In this document: in pieces, positions 46,050-58,990 of the stretch
Layout: each line of letters opens with the position of its first letter
Position numbering within the stretch: the stretch's first letter is position 1
DNA from: Sipunculus nudus
Lineage: Eukaryota > Annelida > Sipuncula > Golfingiida > Sipunculidae
Assembly: GCA_026874595.1 (NCBI GenBank)
Contig: CM049321.1
Location: 15,519,479-15,583,478, forward strand
Length of the DNA stretch: 64,000 nt
Direction of reading: 5' to 3'
Notes under the pieces: model-generated
What the model saw: the letters and a program-made list of their open reading frames with translations, nothing else
What the model was told of the DNA's origin: nothing
Databases searched by the model: none
Position numbers and translations under genes: made by a program

Positions 46050-46740
46050 TACGCTCCCGAGGCAGCGGAAATCTTGCGCTTCTAAAGAAGCAACTGATTT
46101 TCACGCTGCCAGCTTTGACCGTTTATGATATATTTAGACACCAGATGGCGGTTCGTTGTCCACTGAAATAAACGTGCGTATGATGTGACAAGCAGCCAAT
46201 CAGATGCCAATAAACAAACACTCGACAGGCATCCTGGCTCCGCCCATTGCTGCGCTTCAAGCGCCGCTTGATGAATTTCCGGTCGAATTTAAATTGCTCC
46301 CTCTGCATTCTCGCATCATCGACCGATTCGATTATGACATTATGACTGTGTTAGCGTAGCCATGTATCTGTTGTCTGCAGAACTGAAACCAGGTGTGCAC
46401 GCAGCCTTTGTTGTTACGTTTCGTTTGAATTACAGCTCACCGGCCGAGCATCCTATGTGTCCAAGGCCCTAAGCAAACCACGTCAGGGGCAATTCTCTCT
46501 GAGCTTGTGGCCTGTTCAGACGGTTACGCTGGGGGATGAGCTGTCACTCAAAAAGAAATGAATATGATTGGCTCCGTGTAATCCTCGCTTGGATTTGTCT
46601 TCCAGCACAAGGTCTCATCTGATTGGACAAAAATACAGTGCTCCCCTCTGGTGTTGCAATTCAGGATACGAGGTCATAACAAACAGCGTCTTACGATATA
46701 GGTAGTAGCCCTATAGGTAAAGCGCTGTGTAAAGAGCGTA
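46050..46740 (-). mobile_element. TACGCTC-ended DNA transposon, copy 3 (691 bp, inverted)
   Basis: Reverse orientation to copy 2, with its own perfect 9-bp target duplications CACATTCGT at 46041-46049 and 46741-46749. The separate duplications show independent insertions rather than one inverted duplication. The 61-codon frame is at 46308..46123. Confidence 0.9.
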
Positions 46741-46749
46741 CACATTCGT

Positions 46750-48160
46750 GGGGTTAAACATTCGCGATTTGCGCTTTTTTGTGTTTTTGCGAGGGTTGTA
46801 TTACTATCTAACCATTTGATGGAAAAAAACTATATCATTTAATATCTGAAACAATATATCGACCACGTAAAGATTATTGTTCGTGTCTGATAATTTCAAA
46901 GATCTGATTTAATAGTAATAGCTATCTTAGAACATACATCATCTATTTTTATTCATAATATAGTTCCTGAACCTTTCGACTTACTTCCGACTAGCGGACC
47001 CCTTATTTACGAAGGTTTTATTTTCGTGATAGTTCTCCTTTCGTGGATATCGCGAATTTTAAACCGTCACAAACAGCAAGTAAACCAGAGTATAATACGG
47101 GGTGATAAGTCTTTAGTTAATAAAGTATTCCTTCTACTGGGCCTTCACTTCCCTCCATGTCATAATATTATCTATAGGCTGAAAATATTTTTGAAAAATA
47201 ATAATCATAGTGATCATATATATGTTATACTGCGTATGTGTGATTGCCTATAGTTACGAAAAAAAAGTTCAAATGGAACGTGTAGAGGTAATATCTGGTC
47301 ATAGTCACTACATACAGAAATCCTTGCTTACAAGGAACTGATTTTTTTTTTGCTTAAATTTCATTTATTTATAGAGACTGAACTTTCTGTATATACACTG
47401 TGCTGTTGCATAAATAGAATGAATGGGATGAATTGAATTACCTGATTTCTAAAAAAATCTGATATGATGAATTTGATCTTATATGTTTAAGAATACTGAT
47501 ATGATGAGGTGGATCTTATATGTTTTTAAAAATTCTGATATGATAAATCGGATCTTAAAATTTTTAAAAATTCTAATATGAAAAAGTGGATCTTACATAT
47601 TTTTTTTTAAATTCTGATATTTCAATACAACGGATAAAATATGGATCCATATGCAAATTAATGATACTGTAGGAACAACTATAGGGCCCAATTTATATGA
47701 TTCGCTATGTTAACCTCATCATGTATTTTTATAACTATAGCAGGAGGTTTTGTAATAAAGTGACTGAAGCCTAAATTTTAGTATTTTATGAATGGTGTAG
47801 GCTTGTGCTGTTGCATAATTTGATTATTAGTAGTTTCTCATACAGTGGCGGACCCCCATACGGTCGGGGAAATTATAAAATGTTTGCATGTTCACGCTGT
47901 TGTTGGTCCGCCCTTCCATACCTCTCCATTAAAAACGAAATTGCAGCTCAGGCTTACTCGCTACTTTGTGTTCTTTCGTTCTTGTATCTCTGAAAGGTTT
48001 AGACGTTTTCTGGATATGAAAATGCTTTGATTTTAAAATCTTTCCGTGTCCACAGATAATCCCTTTTTTTCATTCATTTTGCAAATATGCAACCACTTTA
48101 ATCGATTATTAAAGAAAACGACAATCATTGACATAACCGATCAATCGGACTCTCACTTAT
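46750..48160. other. Unannotated stretch
   Basis: AT-rich. 47455-47620 has a diverged ~55-bp tandem motif (TCTGATATGATGAATTTGAT, TGATATGATGAGGTGGATCT, and variants). Nothing else is recognised. Confidence 0.5.
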
Positions 48161-48829
48161 TTGAACCATATATCAAAATATGAATTTTTTTGTCGTTTTA
48201 CGCGGACCCGAATATAATTGCCATTTATTGACAACATATGTCGTTAGCGTGGTAGAAACTTTCTATTGATAGACCTCCACACGACCACACACCCAGCGAA
48301 AAGATACTAGGATCCGTATGCACGTGACGTATAGGACTGACGTATATGTCGATATCATGATCCAAGTCTACTGATTCCTGGAGACATTTATAACACAGGC
48401 TAGCGTTATATTTATCCTCGGATCATTTGCTGGGTTGTTTTATAAGACCAATAATAAGAAACGGGAGTATCTCTGAAATGACCTCTCCAGTACGTACCTA
48501 ACATTAAAGAAAGCTTAACTGACGGAAAGATTACGTGTAGGCGGAAACGACTTTAGCATTGTCTTCTCATCAAATAAAGCATTCGGTCAGGACCGGATTT
48601 CAGAAAATATTTACTGTTAGTAGTATAGGGCCATAATCCGTGACCTCTTATAATGTTCTAATATCAATACCTTTTAGGAAAATCGTATCCAGAGTAAACG
48701 AAAACGGCTGGAATCGATAGATCCTTATGAGAGAGTTAGTTCTATTACAAAACAGGTTCAGGCTCATCCTCTGTATGGCTGGTCTGAAAGACCCATTTTT
48801 AAGTGTCCGATGAGAAATCCAATCTATAG

Positions 48830-49020
48830 AATGAGAGCCCTGGGATATCTAGAGATTGTGTAATGTTCAGTCGTCTGAGCGCAATAACAGTAAAGAATAA
48901 TATACTGTTACTCCAAACAGATAAAAAACAAGACAAAGGACAATTTGAGTTAGAGATCAGTCATAAACGTGGCGGCATGTCCGTGACCAAAAAGCCCGGC
49001 ATATTTTTAATGGACAGGGT
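48830..49020 (+). CDS. Candidate short coding segment inside a hyper-conserved block
   Basis: An open frame through 48863-49020 reads MFSRLSAITVKNNILLLQTD then KKQDKGQFELEISHKRGG and MSVTKKPG. The paralogous segment (54098-54240) keeps the frame; its changes are AAG/AAA, GAC/GAT, GAG/GAA and CCC/CCA (silent) plus Ile/Val, Gly/Ala, Met/Ile, Val/Leu (conservative). Only past this point does it break (stop TGA in copy II). Copy I has a donor-like AGG/GTAAGG at about 49018 that copy II has lost. The family is not recognised. Confidence 0.3.
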
Positions 49021-50726
49021 AAGGTGGGTTTGGGTATTTTTGAAGGAAATTTAAGAACTGCAAAACTTGTAAGTAAGCGTTCCACGTCAGCATAAAATAT
49101 GGCCTATATGGGCCGTGTATAGAACAAAAAAGGCCAGGAGACCAGGGAGAGCAGGGATGAGGATTTTTTATTTTATGGTTGAATCTTTGACCAGTATGAA
49201 TGTATAGCATATTATAATGAGTTGTAATAAAAATATGATGAAATATATATAATTATTGCAGAAATATTACACAATATACATAAACTTATAGAGTTTATGG
49301 TGCATGTATTAATATCAGTTCTCATGGCATAAAGTTGTTTTTCAGTCTGTGACGAAAAAAACTTAAAATTTAAGAACTGCACAAAGTCCAATTTAAAACT
49401 GCACAATATTCATGTATAACCGATTAAATAGTGGTCAACTGTACGTTAAAATATACCCTGAAATGGATATTTTTTTCAATTATCACGCCATTTGAATCCC
49501 TACTGAACAGGACGGAGTTTTCCCTGCTGAGGGGTTCACACAGGAGACTGTGTTAACCTTTAAAACTATTATTTGTTTGCCCATTCAAACATTAATGTAC
49601 AACAGTTTTAGTCCGTGTTTTTCCGGAACGGTAAATCCTGTTAAATCTATTAATGTTATCTTTTTTATATATTTAGAGTGATTTACAGTGGTGGCACCCA
49701 TCCTTTGTCATGTAATTCCTTTGTGACCTCGGAAATACCCGTTTTGGTCTTGTTCTATCGGGAACGAAGCAATGTATGACCTAACCGGGACCAATATTCT
49801 AACACAAATCCTGATAAGTTTGACATTATGTTCCGAAGGGGATATCACAGAACAGGAAGTACGCTTGTGTATCCATTTAGTGAACTTGCAGGGCCATCTA
49901 TCTCGCATGTTTTAATGCTTATTAGATATATCAGTAGTACATGATGAATAAATATAAAATAGCATATTTGTGGCATCAAACATATTGAAAAAAGTGCCAA
50001 ATCTGCGGATACCAGTGAGAGGAATATCATGAATTTGCTTTTGAAAATTTAATCATTATTAGACTTAAATGAAATTCCGGGAGGACTTGGAGTACTGGCT
50101 ACGTCCCTGAAGGGCAGTTATCTGGTGGGTCAGGTTACAGCAGTATCCGTAGCTGTACCTGTACATGTTACGGACTCAGTGGGCAGTGTAAAACGCATGT
50201 TACATAATGTACCCTATGTATTAATTTCAAACTTACGCAGGATATTTATGTTTTATACATGTCAGGTAATACAAATTCTTAAATACAAAATATGAAAGTA
50301 TTAAATAATCATCATAGGTTAAGTACTAGGGTTGCACGGTATAAAAGATATATGGCGATACGGTGATAGGCAAATTGCGTATCGCACAAAAGTTTTAAAA
50401 TTATCGCCATTTTCCTATATTATGCAAAACGTACCAAGAACTGATTTTTTTTTTTGTAGTTAAAATAGAGCTACTGTTACGAATTAAGATTTCTAAATGG
50501 GTTGGGATTTATGACAGACTTAACGTGAAAGCCACTACCCTGTCTTTAGATGTTAAGTTTTAAAATTAAAGGTTTCTCTGAGTACTTTCAACAACAAGTA
50601 AATACTTGATTTAGTACTTTAGTTGGTAATATTTTGTGTGTGCAATAAACTATTCTGCATAAATGTGTATTGTGTTGTCTCATTATATATAACATGATGA
50701 ATAATGATTAATAAGAAACATTATAT

Positions 50727-50774
<48 letters not shown>
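50727..50774. repeat. (TA)n microsatellite, 50.7 kb
   Basis: Nearly pure TA of about 46 bp. The equivalent place in copy II (55828-55850) has a shorter TA run. Confidence 0.9.
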
Positions 50775-52499
50775 TGTCTTTATTTTTCAATTGATGATCC
50801 TTTCAGCTTGTCCACGGACAAGGTGAGGAATGAGAACAATAAATTGGTTTACATGGTTGTTCAGGTAACATGCGTTTTTAAATCTTAATCATGTCACAAT
50901 GAGTCATCTTTTTATCTTTCGACTGTAAGAATGGCACAGAACATAAATTCCTGATATTCATTTCAGTCTTAGCGTCTTCTTCTTTTGCGTTGTGTTGTCT
51001 TGGCATAATTGTGAATTGTTTGTCTGATGATTTATCATGTAAAATTTCATAATAATCTCTACAACTAACAAAAGCGACGCAGGATACCTTGAAAATAGGA
51101 AGGGGGTGTTTGTTCTGATATTAATCGGAATTTGGAGGAATTATATTATTACTTCTTGCACTTATCAAAATGAAACAATACAAATATGAAGCTAATGTCC
51201 CTATTTGAATTCTGTTATACAGTCATAATCAAGATTCAGATTGTTTGCCAAGTAATTTATATTTTAACAGACAATTACAGTAATATATCTTACTCCATTT
51301 TATGACCTTTCCATCAACAAGGCGTTTCTCGCAGCCGTTCTGACATAACAACACCCGCGAGAACAATTAACAATAACTTTGAACAACATTTATCAGTTTT
51401 CTCTCATTCCTAGTCACTTGGCATTTATTCCAGTATGGTAATTTAATATCATTAAAGTATGTAATAAATCCTGACTCTTTGAATTGTTTACATTTCTTTA
51501 AAATCTGATATGGAAACGGAAGGATTAGCTTTTCTGTATAACTGAAGCACATGTTGTTTTCGCAAAATTCAAATTTCCCGAATTGATATGGACCCACCTT
51601 TCACTGGCATGCTCTTTTCGCGAATCGCCTAGGGATTTTTTATTCGCCAAAATGAACCGGAACTCTGTAAGTGCCATAGCAATTTCCGGATGACGCAGTA
51701 TATTTAATGTATATTTAGCATAGCTAGTATATGATCAGGTCCCTTTGAATGTTTAAAATGTATCTACATTATGGGAGAGGTTGCCAACCCAATACCTCCC
51801 CCTCTGAACCCCTATTATAAAATTTTGTTTGCGTCACTCATGTATTTTCTTTTTTAGTTCCTGGAGCTGGGATATCATGCGATTATCTATTCTACACATT
51901 GCTTGTTGCCAGTGGCCACTACCTCGTGATGAGGGTACCCATTTGTGGTAACCACCACGTTCCCATAATCCTCAAGAGAGCGTATACTTCAGCCTAAGTG
52001 AAAAAGGTTCTAATGAGTTTGCCCCTTTATAAGTATTAAAAAAATGGAAAACCTTGCATGTTTCATCCTTCCAGATATTTAATAGAGTGCTGTTCACGTA
52101 ATTCTGAAAAGAGACAAACAAAGAAACCAACAAACAGAAACAAATCTGAGTTATTTGTCATTATTTCTCGGAGGGGCTTTCCCAACGTCATCTGCAGCAT
52201 CCACGCTAATGGAATCGCCTTTTGTCTACTTGGACAATCAGTGAACCAGGCCCGTCTCACCTCCCCCCTGTAGAAAACCCGTCCTGCGCAAGCACGGCCG
52301 AATACCCGCGGATCTGTTTCAAAGGAAGAACTGGTAATATGGGTGTTAATATAGGAGCAAGGTCCTAAGAACAGCCTAGATTTCTGCCGACTGCCATTTA
52401 TAACATGAATGATAATATGGACACGTCTGCAAGAACGAAACAATGATAAAACAAAACTGAACAAGTGCCCATCCTTTGTAGTCGACAACAAACAACTGT

Positions 52500-53401
52500 T
52501 ACTATATAGTCCGCCAAACAGATGGAATTAAACTGCACTGAAATAAACATCAAACGAGGCAAGTGTGCTCTCTAATGAAAAGTTCTCACGCTAATTTCTA
52601 AACATGATATATACTCTATATAAATGTACAGTAAATTATAAAAAAAAGTCATCAGGTTAAACTCCCTAATTGAACATGTGCTACAATAAATAAGTCACAG
52701 TCTTCTGGTGACAATTAATCCTATTTGATATTTGTATAAGCTAACATACATTTTCTTTTTATTGGGAGTTACCCGAAATACTATGGGAACTTGCTTGGGC
52801 TGCTTTAGTGAACAAGAAATTACTTAAACATTAGGACTTCTCTTTTAGCATTTTGTGTTAAATTACATATAATGTAGATTTTCACTCGGGGGCTCAGCGG
52901 GGCCCGGTTCAACTATTAAGTTTCCTATATGGCACAATTAAATCCTTGAAAATGCGTAATTTGATTTGTCTTTGTCATAACTTAAAGATTTGAACATGAG
53001 GCTTTAGAAGGGATATAGGGAGCTCTGGCCCAGAATTGTCCAAAGGTAACAGAAAATGCAGGAAAACAGAACTTTCATTTGTCTTAAACTTTTAACCCCA
53101 CATGGTGGATATCCTCAGAAAGTTAGGATATAAGTTTAAAGGTAGGATTGATCGGCAGAACCGTTACTGTTACATTTATCAGGTGGCAAACTGACACACT
53201 AACAAACTGCTGTTGTTTCCCCATAATTCTCAATCCTTGCAAGTTCTAATTTGTATTGTTGTTTTATTGTGAAAACTACATTTGTTTATAGTACTGATAG
53301 GATAAGAGTCGCATACTGTTTTGTTGGTAATCTCTGTTACCTTGCTTGCATTAAGGCAGAAGTAATGCATATGACTAACCATTAATCGCTATCTTACTAA
53401 G
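52500..53401. other. Single-copy stretch between the duplicates
   Basis: AT-rich DNA with no gene, repeat or RNA recognised. Confidence 0.5.
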
Positions 53402-55545
53402 TTGAACCATGTATCAAAATATGATATTTTTGTCGTTTTACGCGGACCCATCTATTTAGTGTCATTCATCGACAACAGATGTCCCTAGCGTGGTAGAAAC
53501 TGCCTGTTGTTAGACCTCCACACGACCACAAACCCCAGCAAAAGATGTTGGGATCCGTACGTTACGTGACGTGTAGGTCCGACGTATATGTCGATATCAT
53601 GATCTAAGTCTACTGATTTCCGGAGACATTTATAACACAGGCTAGCGTTATGTTGATACTCAGATCATTTTTTGTTTTATTAGAACATTAATAAGAAACG
53701 TGAGTATCTCTTAAATGAGCTCTCTGGTACGGATAAACATTAAATAAAGCTTTACTAACGGAAAGATTACGTGTAGGCGAAAACGACTTAAGCATTGTCT
53801 TCTCATCAAATAAAGCATGCGGTCAGGACCGGATTACAGAAAATATTTATTGTTAGTAGATAGGGCCATCGTTCGTGACATCGTATGCTATTCTAGCATC
53901 AATACCTTATAAGAAAATCTTATCCAGAGTAAACGGAAACGGCTGGAATCGATAGACGCTTATAAGAGAGTTAGTTCAATAACAACAAAGGTTCAGGCTC
54001 AACCTGTGTACGGCTGATCTGAAAGACCCATTTTTAAGTGTCCGATGAGAAATCCAATCTATAGAATGAGAGCCCTGGGATATCTAGAGATTGTGTAATG
54101 TTCAGTCGTCTGAGCGCAATAACAGTAAAAAATAATATACTGTTACTCCAAACAGATAAAAAACAAGATAAAGGACAATTTGAGTTAGAAGTCAGTCATA
54201 AACGTGGCGCCATTTCCTTAACCAAAAAGCCAGACAAATGTTGACTGGACAGGATGAGGGCGGTCAGGGTATGTTTTAAGGAAATTTAAGAACTACACAA
54301 ATTTGTAAGCAAGCGTTCCACGTCAGCATTATATGATTCGGCCTATATGTACCGTGTATAGAACAGATAGAGAATTTTATATTTTATGGTTGAATCATTT
54401 ACCAATTTGTATGTTTAGCATATTTTATGTATACAGTTAATGGGTTATAATAAAAATATGACAAAATATATATATAATTATTGCAGAGATATTACACAAT
54501 ATATGTAAATTTATAGTTTCTGGTGCATAGATTGATATGAGTTCTCAATCAAATTAATTTATTTACTCACTGGCATTAAATTGTTTTTCAGTTTGCGACG
54601 AAATATAAGAACTGCATAAATTCAGATTTACAACTGCACATTTTATATGTATAATCGCACAAATAGTGGTCAACTGTACATTAAAATGTACCCTGAGGTG
54701 GATATGTTTCCATTTATCATGCTATTTAAATCCCTACTAAACAGCACGGAGTATCCCGTGCTGAGTGGTTAGGACAGGAGACTATGTAAACTCTTAAAAT
54801 TATTATTTGTGTGCTAATTTATACATTAATGTATATCAGTTTAAGTCAGTGTTTTGCCAGAACTGTAAATCTGTTAATTTAAATTTATTATAAAAATGAG
54901 AGTGATTATGTATTATGATTAACAGTGGTGGCACCGATCCTTTGTCACGTAACTCCTTTGTGACCTCGGAAATACTCCTTTTGGTCTTGCTCTTTCGGGA
55001 ACGAAGCCAAGTATGACCTAAACGGGATCAGCATCCATATTTTACCACATATTCTGGGACGTTTGATATTATTTTCCGAAGGGGCTTTCGCAGAGCAGGG
55101 CCTACGCTAGTGTATCCATTGGGTGAACTTGCAGCGCCATCTATCGTATTTGGAATAAACCGTAACTTACCTTCATATTTCAGTTAGCTGAAAGATATGT
55201 AGAAATAAATGGTAAAATTTCTCTTTTGTAATATAATTTCTAAGAATAGTGGGGCGGATAACCTAACCAATTGGGCAGTTTGTGATAAAAGCATGACATT
55301 TTCAGAAATAAAATGTAATAATGTAAGCGTCATTTTAAGATCGGGAGCCATCGGGTTACAGCAGTATTCGTAGCTCTATCTGTACCTGTTACGCACTGAG
55401 TGGGCAGTTTTTAACGCATGTTACATAATGTACCCAATTTATTCATTTCAAACTTACGCAGGATATTTATGTCTTATACATGTCAGGAAATACAAAGTCT
55501 TAAATACAAAAAAAAGAATAAATAAATCATCATAGGTTTATTACT

Positions 55546-56095
55546 AGGGGTGCCCGATATAATGGATATATCACAATACGGTGATAGGCATATTGCGTAT
55601 CGCAAAACAATTTTCAAATATCGCTATTTTCCTATATTTTCATTAACGTCCCAAAAACTGATTGTTTTGTGGTAAAATAGAATTACTGTTACGAATGAAG
55701 ATTTCTAAATGATTTGGGAGTAATGAAATAAATAAAGTGAAAGTCACTACCGTGTCTTTAGACGTTTAGTTTTGATTTTAAAGGTTTCTATGAGTACTTT
55801 CAACAACAGGGAAGTACTTGATTTAGTACTTATATATATATATATATATAAGTATAATTAAGTAGGTCGAAAAGAAACACGGTTTCCTTTTAGTAAAATA
55901 GCGTTGAAGTAACCATTAACTGTCGTACGAACTTGACGCTTGATCCCTGACATATTTCCGGAAAATTCGTTTTCCGAAAGAAAAGCTTGTCCCCCGGCGC
56001 TTTCGGAAAAACGGCGCTCTACTGTATGTTATATTTATCTATATACGCTACGACATATCGCAATATATTGCAATACGAAATTAAATCAGCTTCAA
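55546..56095. mobile_element. hAT-like repeat end pair (uncertain)
   Basis: Starts ACTAGGGGTGCCCGATATAA with GATATATCACAATACGGTGA, and has an inverted-looking partner CATATCGCAATATATTGCAA near 56055. The copy I equivalent is at 50328-50420 (ACTAGGGTTGCACGGTATAA). (C/T)AGGG.TG..CGATA is typical of hAT termini. The inner part contains a pogo-like end (GCGCTCTACTGTA) at about 56015. No target duplication was defined. Confidence 0.35.
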
Positions 56096-56949
56096 TGGTG
56101 TCTTTATTTTTCAGCTGATGATCCTTCCAGCTTGTCAACGGACCACATGAGGAATTAAGAACAAGAAATTGTTTACATAATTGTTCAGTTAAGAGGCGTA
56201 TTTTAATCTTAATTATATCACAATGAGTCATCTTTTTATCATTCGATTGAAAGATTTGCACATAACATAATTTCCTGAAATTCATTTCAGTCTTGGAATC
56301 TTCTTCTTTTGCGTTCTCTAGTCTTGGCTGAATTGTGAATTGTTTTTCTGATAAAATTTCATAACAATCTCTACAACTAACATAAGTGAAGCAGGATACC
56401 CTGAAATTAGGGAGGGGGTGTTTGTTCTAATATTAATTGGCATGTCGAGGGATTATATTATTTCCTTTTCAGAGTAAGACAATACAGCGATAAAGTTAAT
56501 ATCTCCATTTGAATTCTGTTGTACATTCTTCATCCAAAGTCAGTAATTTATATTTTAACAGAAAATAACAATAATACATCCATCACCATTTTATGACCCT
56601 TCCACCAACAAGGCATTCCTTGCAGCAGTTCTGTCATAACAACTCCCGCTAGAACAATAAACAATAATTTTGAACAACATTTATAAGTTTTCTCCTATTG
56701 CTAGTCAGTTGGCTTCAATTTCAGATGGTAATTTAATATCGCCAAAACATAAAGCATGAAATAAATTTAGACTCTTTGAATTGTTTATGTTTATTTTAAT
56801 CCTTATATGGAAAAAGAAGGATTAGATTGTCTGTATCACTGAAGAACATGTTTTTTTTGCGCAATTCAAATTTGCCGAATTGATATAGACCGACCTTTTA
56901 CGAGCATGCTCTTTCTGCGAATCGCCTGGGGATTTATTATTCGCTAAAA

Positions 56950-58370
56950 TGAAATTTCAAAGAGTATTAATGCATCAACGAGAACCAAAGATGACTGGTG
57001 TATTAATTACATCACTAATGAATTTAATACGTTGCCCCAAAGCGGAGTTCCTTATAGGCCCCCGTATAGTAAGTGTGTTAACTATGTCTATACATTTAAT
57101 GTATAATAAAATGCAGATTTGCGAGTATGATTTTTTCTGAAATCAAGGCAGCCAAGATTTGCAAAAATAGCAAGCTCGCCAAAAATATGGTTTTACAGTA
57201 TATCCTTGACCGTTAACCCAGTGAATGATAAGAGTGAATGATGCCTTGAAAAGTAATAGATTTTCGATACACTCTTTCCCAGGCAAGCAGCCGCTATGGT
57301 AATATAACACCGTGGTTTGAAGTTTTACATAATTAAATGAAATTAGCCGCAGGACTCGCTGTAGCATTTATAAAAAGGAGAATTACAAAACTACCCAATT
57401 TAAACCAGTTTGAAACGCAGTTTCACCACTCTTTAGTTGAAATTATTTATGATCATAAAGTGCACTTTTAGTTGATTCACAAAAAGAGCAAACATTCCAG
57501 GAGAATTAGGACGTAACATCAAAGCCGTCATTAACATCTTTTCTTAGATGGCGCTCCGTTTTGATTCTTATAAAAAGGATAAAAAAGATGACCAGCTAGA
57601 GTCTGCATGGCAGCCTTTGATGCAACCCATCCTTTCAGTCCCTCGGGTCAATATCTTTTCTATGCAGGGAAGCTATCGTCTTCGTAGCTTCGTATTTATT
57701 CCTATACGGGCATAAAAGGTGAAGCTCCCTTTCGACAGCTTAAATAAATATCAGAATAAGAATAGTAAGCGCTAATAAAAAAAGAGCATCATGATGCTTT
57801 CAAAATTACCCAAGATTGCGCTATAGCATCTAAAATCATTTACAAATATATGTAAGATCTTGCGCTTATATAGCTTTTTGCATGGCCGAACAGAAATGTT
57901 TTCTGGTAAAACCATCCCGGCACACGGACTTATTCTCACCATTTAACCTGTCAAATACCTTGTTATGTTTCTGTGTGTAAGTAAACACAGTCCACGTATG
58001 CCTTCTCACCAAAACAAGACTGCTTGGCCAAAGGCTTCCTCAACAACCCATAAACACGGAGCAGAAACACGGAAGAAAAAAACAAAACAAAAAAAAACCC
58101 GGGTTTGAAACATGACTTGTTCCGCTGTCCCCGAAACACCACAGATCATAGTCCGGATCGATCCGTGTTGCTATCCGTGAATGTATGAATGGGGCTTTTC
58201 AGGGCAGGGTTTATATTACTGCTTTTAGTCACTGATCGCGCCCGCTGCAAGCTTATTTCAACTCGTCTTCAGGAGTAAGCAAAGGGCTTTAGAACGGAAC
58301 TTGGCATATGCTATTATAATTTAAGGATGAAACACTATAACATACCTAGTATATGATTAGGAATATAAAA
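56950..58370. other. Sequence present only in duplicate copy II
   Basis: No gene recognised. 57905-58300 is copy 2 of the three-copy block (shared with 43290 and 60557). AGATGGCGCTCCG at 57547 resembles a CTCF core. The rest is AT-rich. Confidence 0.5.
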
Positions 58371-58667
58371 AAGTTTTCTTGATGTGGCCGATCCAATTCC
58401 CTCTCCCTCTGAATCCCCTAAATATAAAATGTTGTATCCGCCCCTGATGCATTTTTTTTTTGTTCCTGGGGAGCTGGAAGAGCATGAGATTATCTATTCT
58501 ACATAATATTTGTCGCCAGAGGCAACTCCTGAGTTAGGATGCAACTGACTTGTGGTAACCAACACGCTCCCCGTAATCCTTAAGACAGCGTATACTTCCT
58601 CCAAAGTTAAAGGTTTCATATATGTAAGCCTCATTATCGGGATCCGCAACAACCAACATGTTCCCTG

Positions 58668-58990
58668 GCTTCCGTGGTCTAGTAGTTGAGCACAGGACTC
58701 AAAGCTGGGAGATCGTGAGTTCGAATCTCAGCCTAGGCGGTGAGGTTTTACACGGTCAGCTCCTTCTCAGGATGAGCGTTCTGCAGGCTTATTAATGGAG
58801 AGACTGTGCCCAGCCGTCGTTTTCACTCACTAAAGAGTGCGTTTATCGGTGGTTTCTTGGTTTTAACGTACCCTGGACCCGCAGGTGCGGTACACAAAAC
58901 TTGGTTGACGCCAGGGTCATCATGAGTTCCCACCCTGTCACGAAGTCCGAAACAGTAATGGAATCTTGTAAAAGTACGTAGTACCTAATT
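58668..58990 (+). mobile_element. tRNA-derived SINE
   Basis: The first ~74 nt are tRNA-like: GCTTCCGTGGTCTAGTAGTT (A-box TGGTCTAGTAGTTGAG) and GAGTTCGAATCTCAGC (B-box near GGTTCGANNCC). A ~250-nt tRNA-unrelated body follows, including TTTTAACGTACCCTGGACCC and GAGTTCCCACCCTGTCACGA. It is absent from the matching point in copy I. The direct repeats of the insertion are not obvious. Transcription would be by RNA polymerase III from the internal boxes. Confidence 0.7.

Larger units (their letters stand above)
48161..52400. repeat. Segmental duplication, copy I
   Basis: Matches 53402-59530 in the same orientation. Shared landmarks: GTCGTTTTACGCGGACCC (48193/53433), AAAGATTACGTGTAGGCG, CTTTGTGACCTCGGAAATAC (49720/54954), ACTTACGCAGGATATTTATG (50231/55450), TGATGATCCTT.CAGCTTGT (50794/56113), GCGAATCGCCT.GGGATTT (51619/56915), then GACAAACAAAGAAACCAACA (52113/59109). 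The offset is about 5.24 kb until 51.7 kb, and larger beyond because copy II carries extra sequence. Confidence 0.88.

Noticed and set aside
44577-46749. A single inverted duplication (or assembly palindrome) joining transposon copies 2 and 3
   Set aside because: Each copy has its own, different perfect 9-bp target duplication, which independent insertions explain and a simple inversion or artefact does not.
52063-52491. 142-codon minus-strand reading frame
   Set aside because: It lies in the segmental duplication, and the equivalent part of copy II (about 59080-59530) has frame-breaking gaps and a ~190-bp insertion. No domain is recognisable and there is no sign of selection on the frame.
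58668-58741. A functional tRNA gene
   Set aside because: A and B boxes are present, but I could not fold a convincing acceptor stem and the sequence continues into a SINE body; a SINE head is the better reading.
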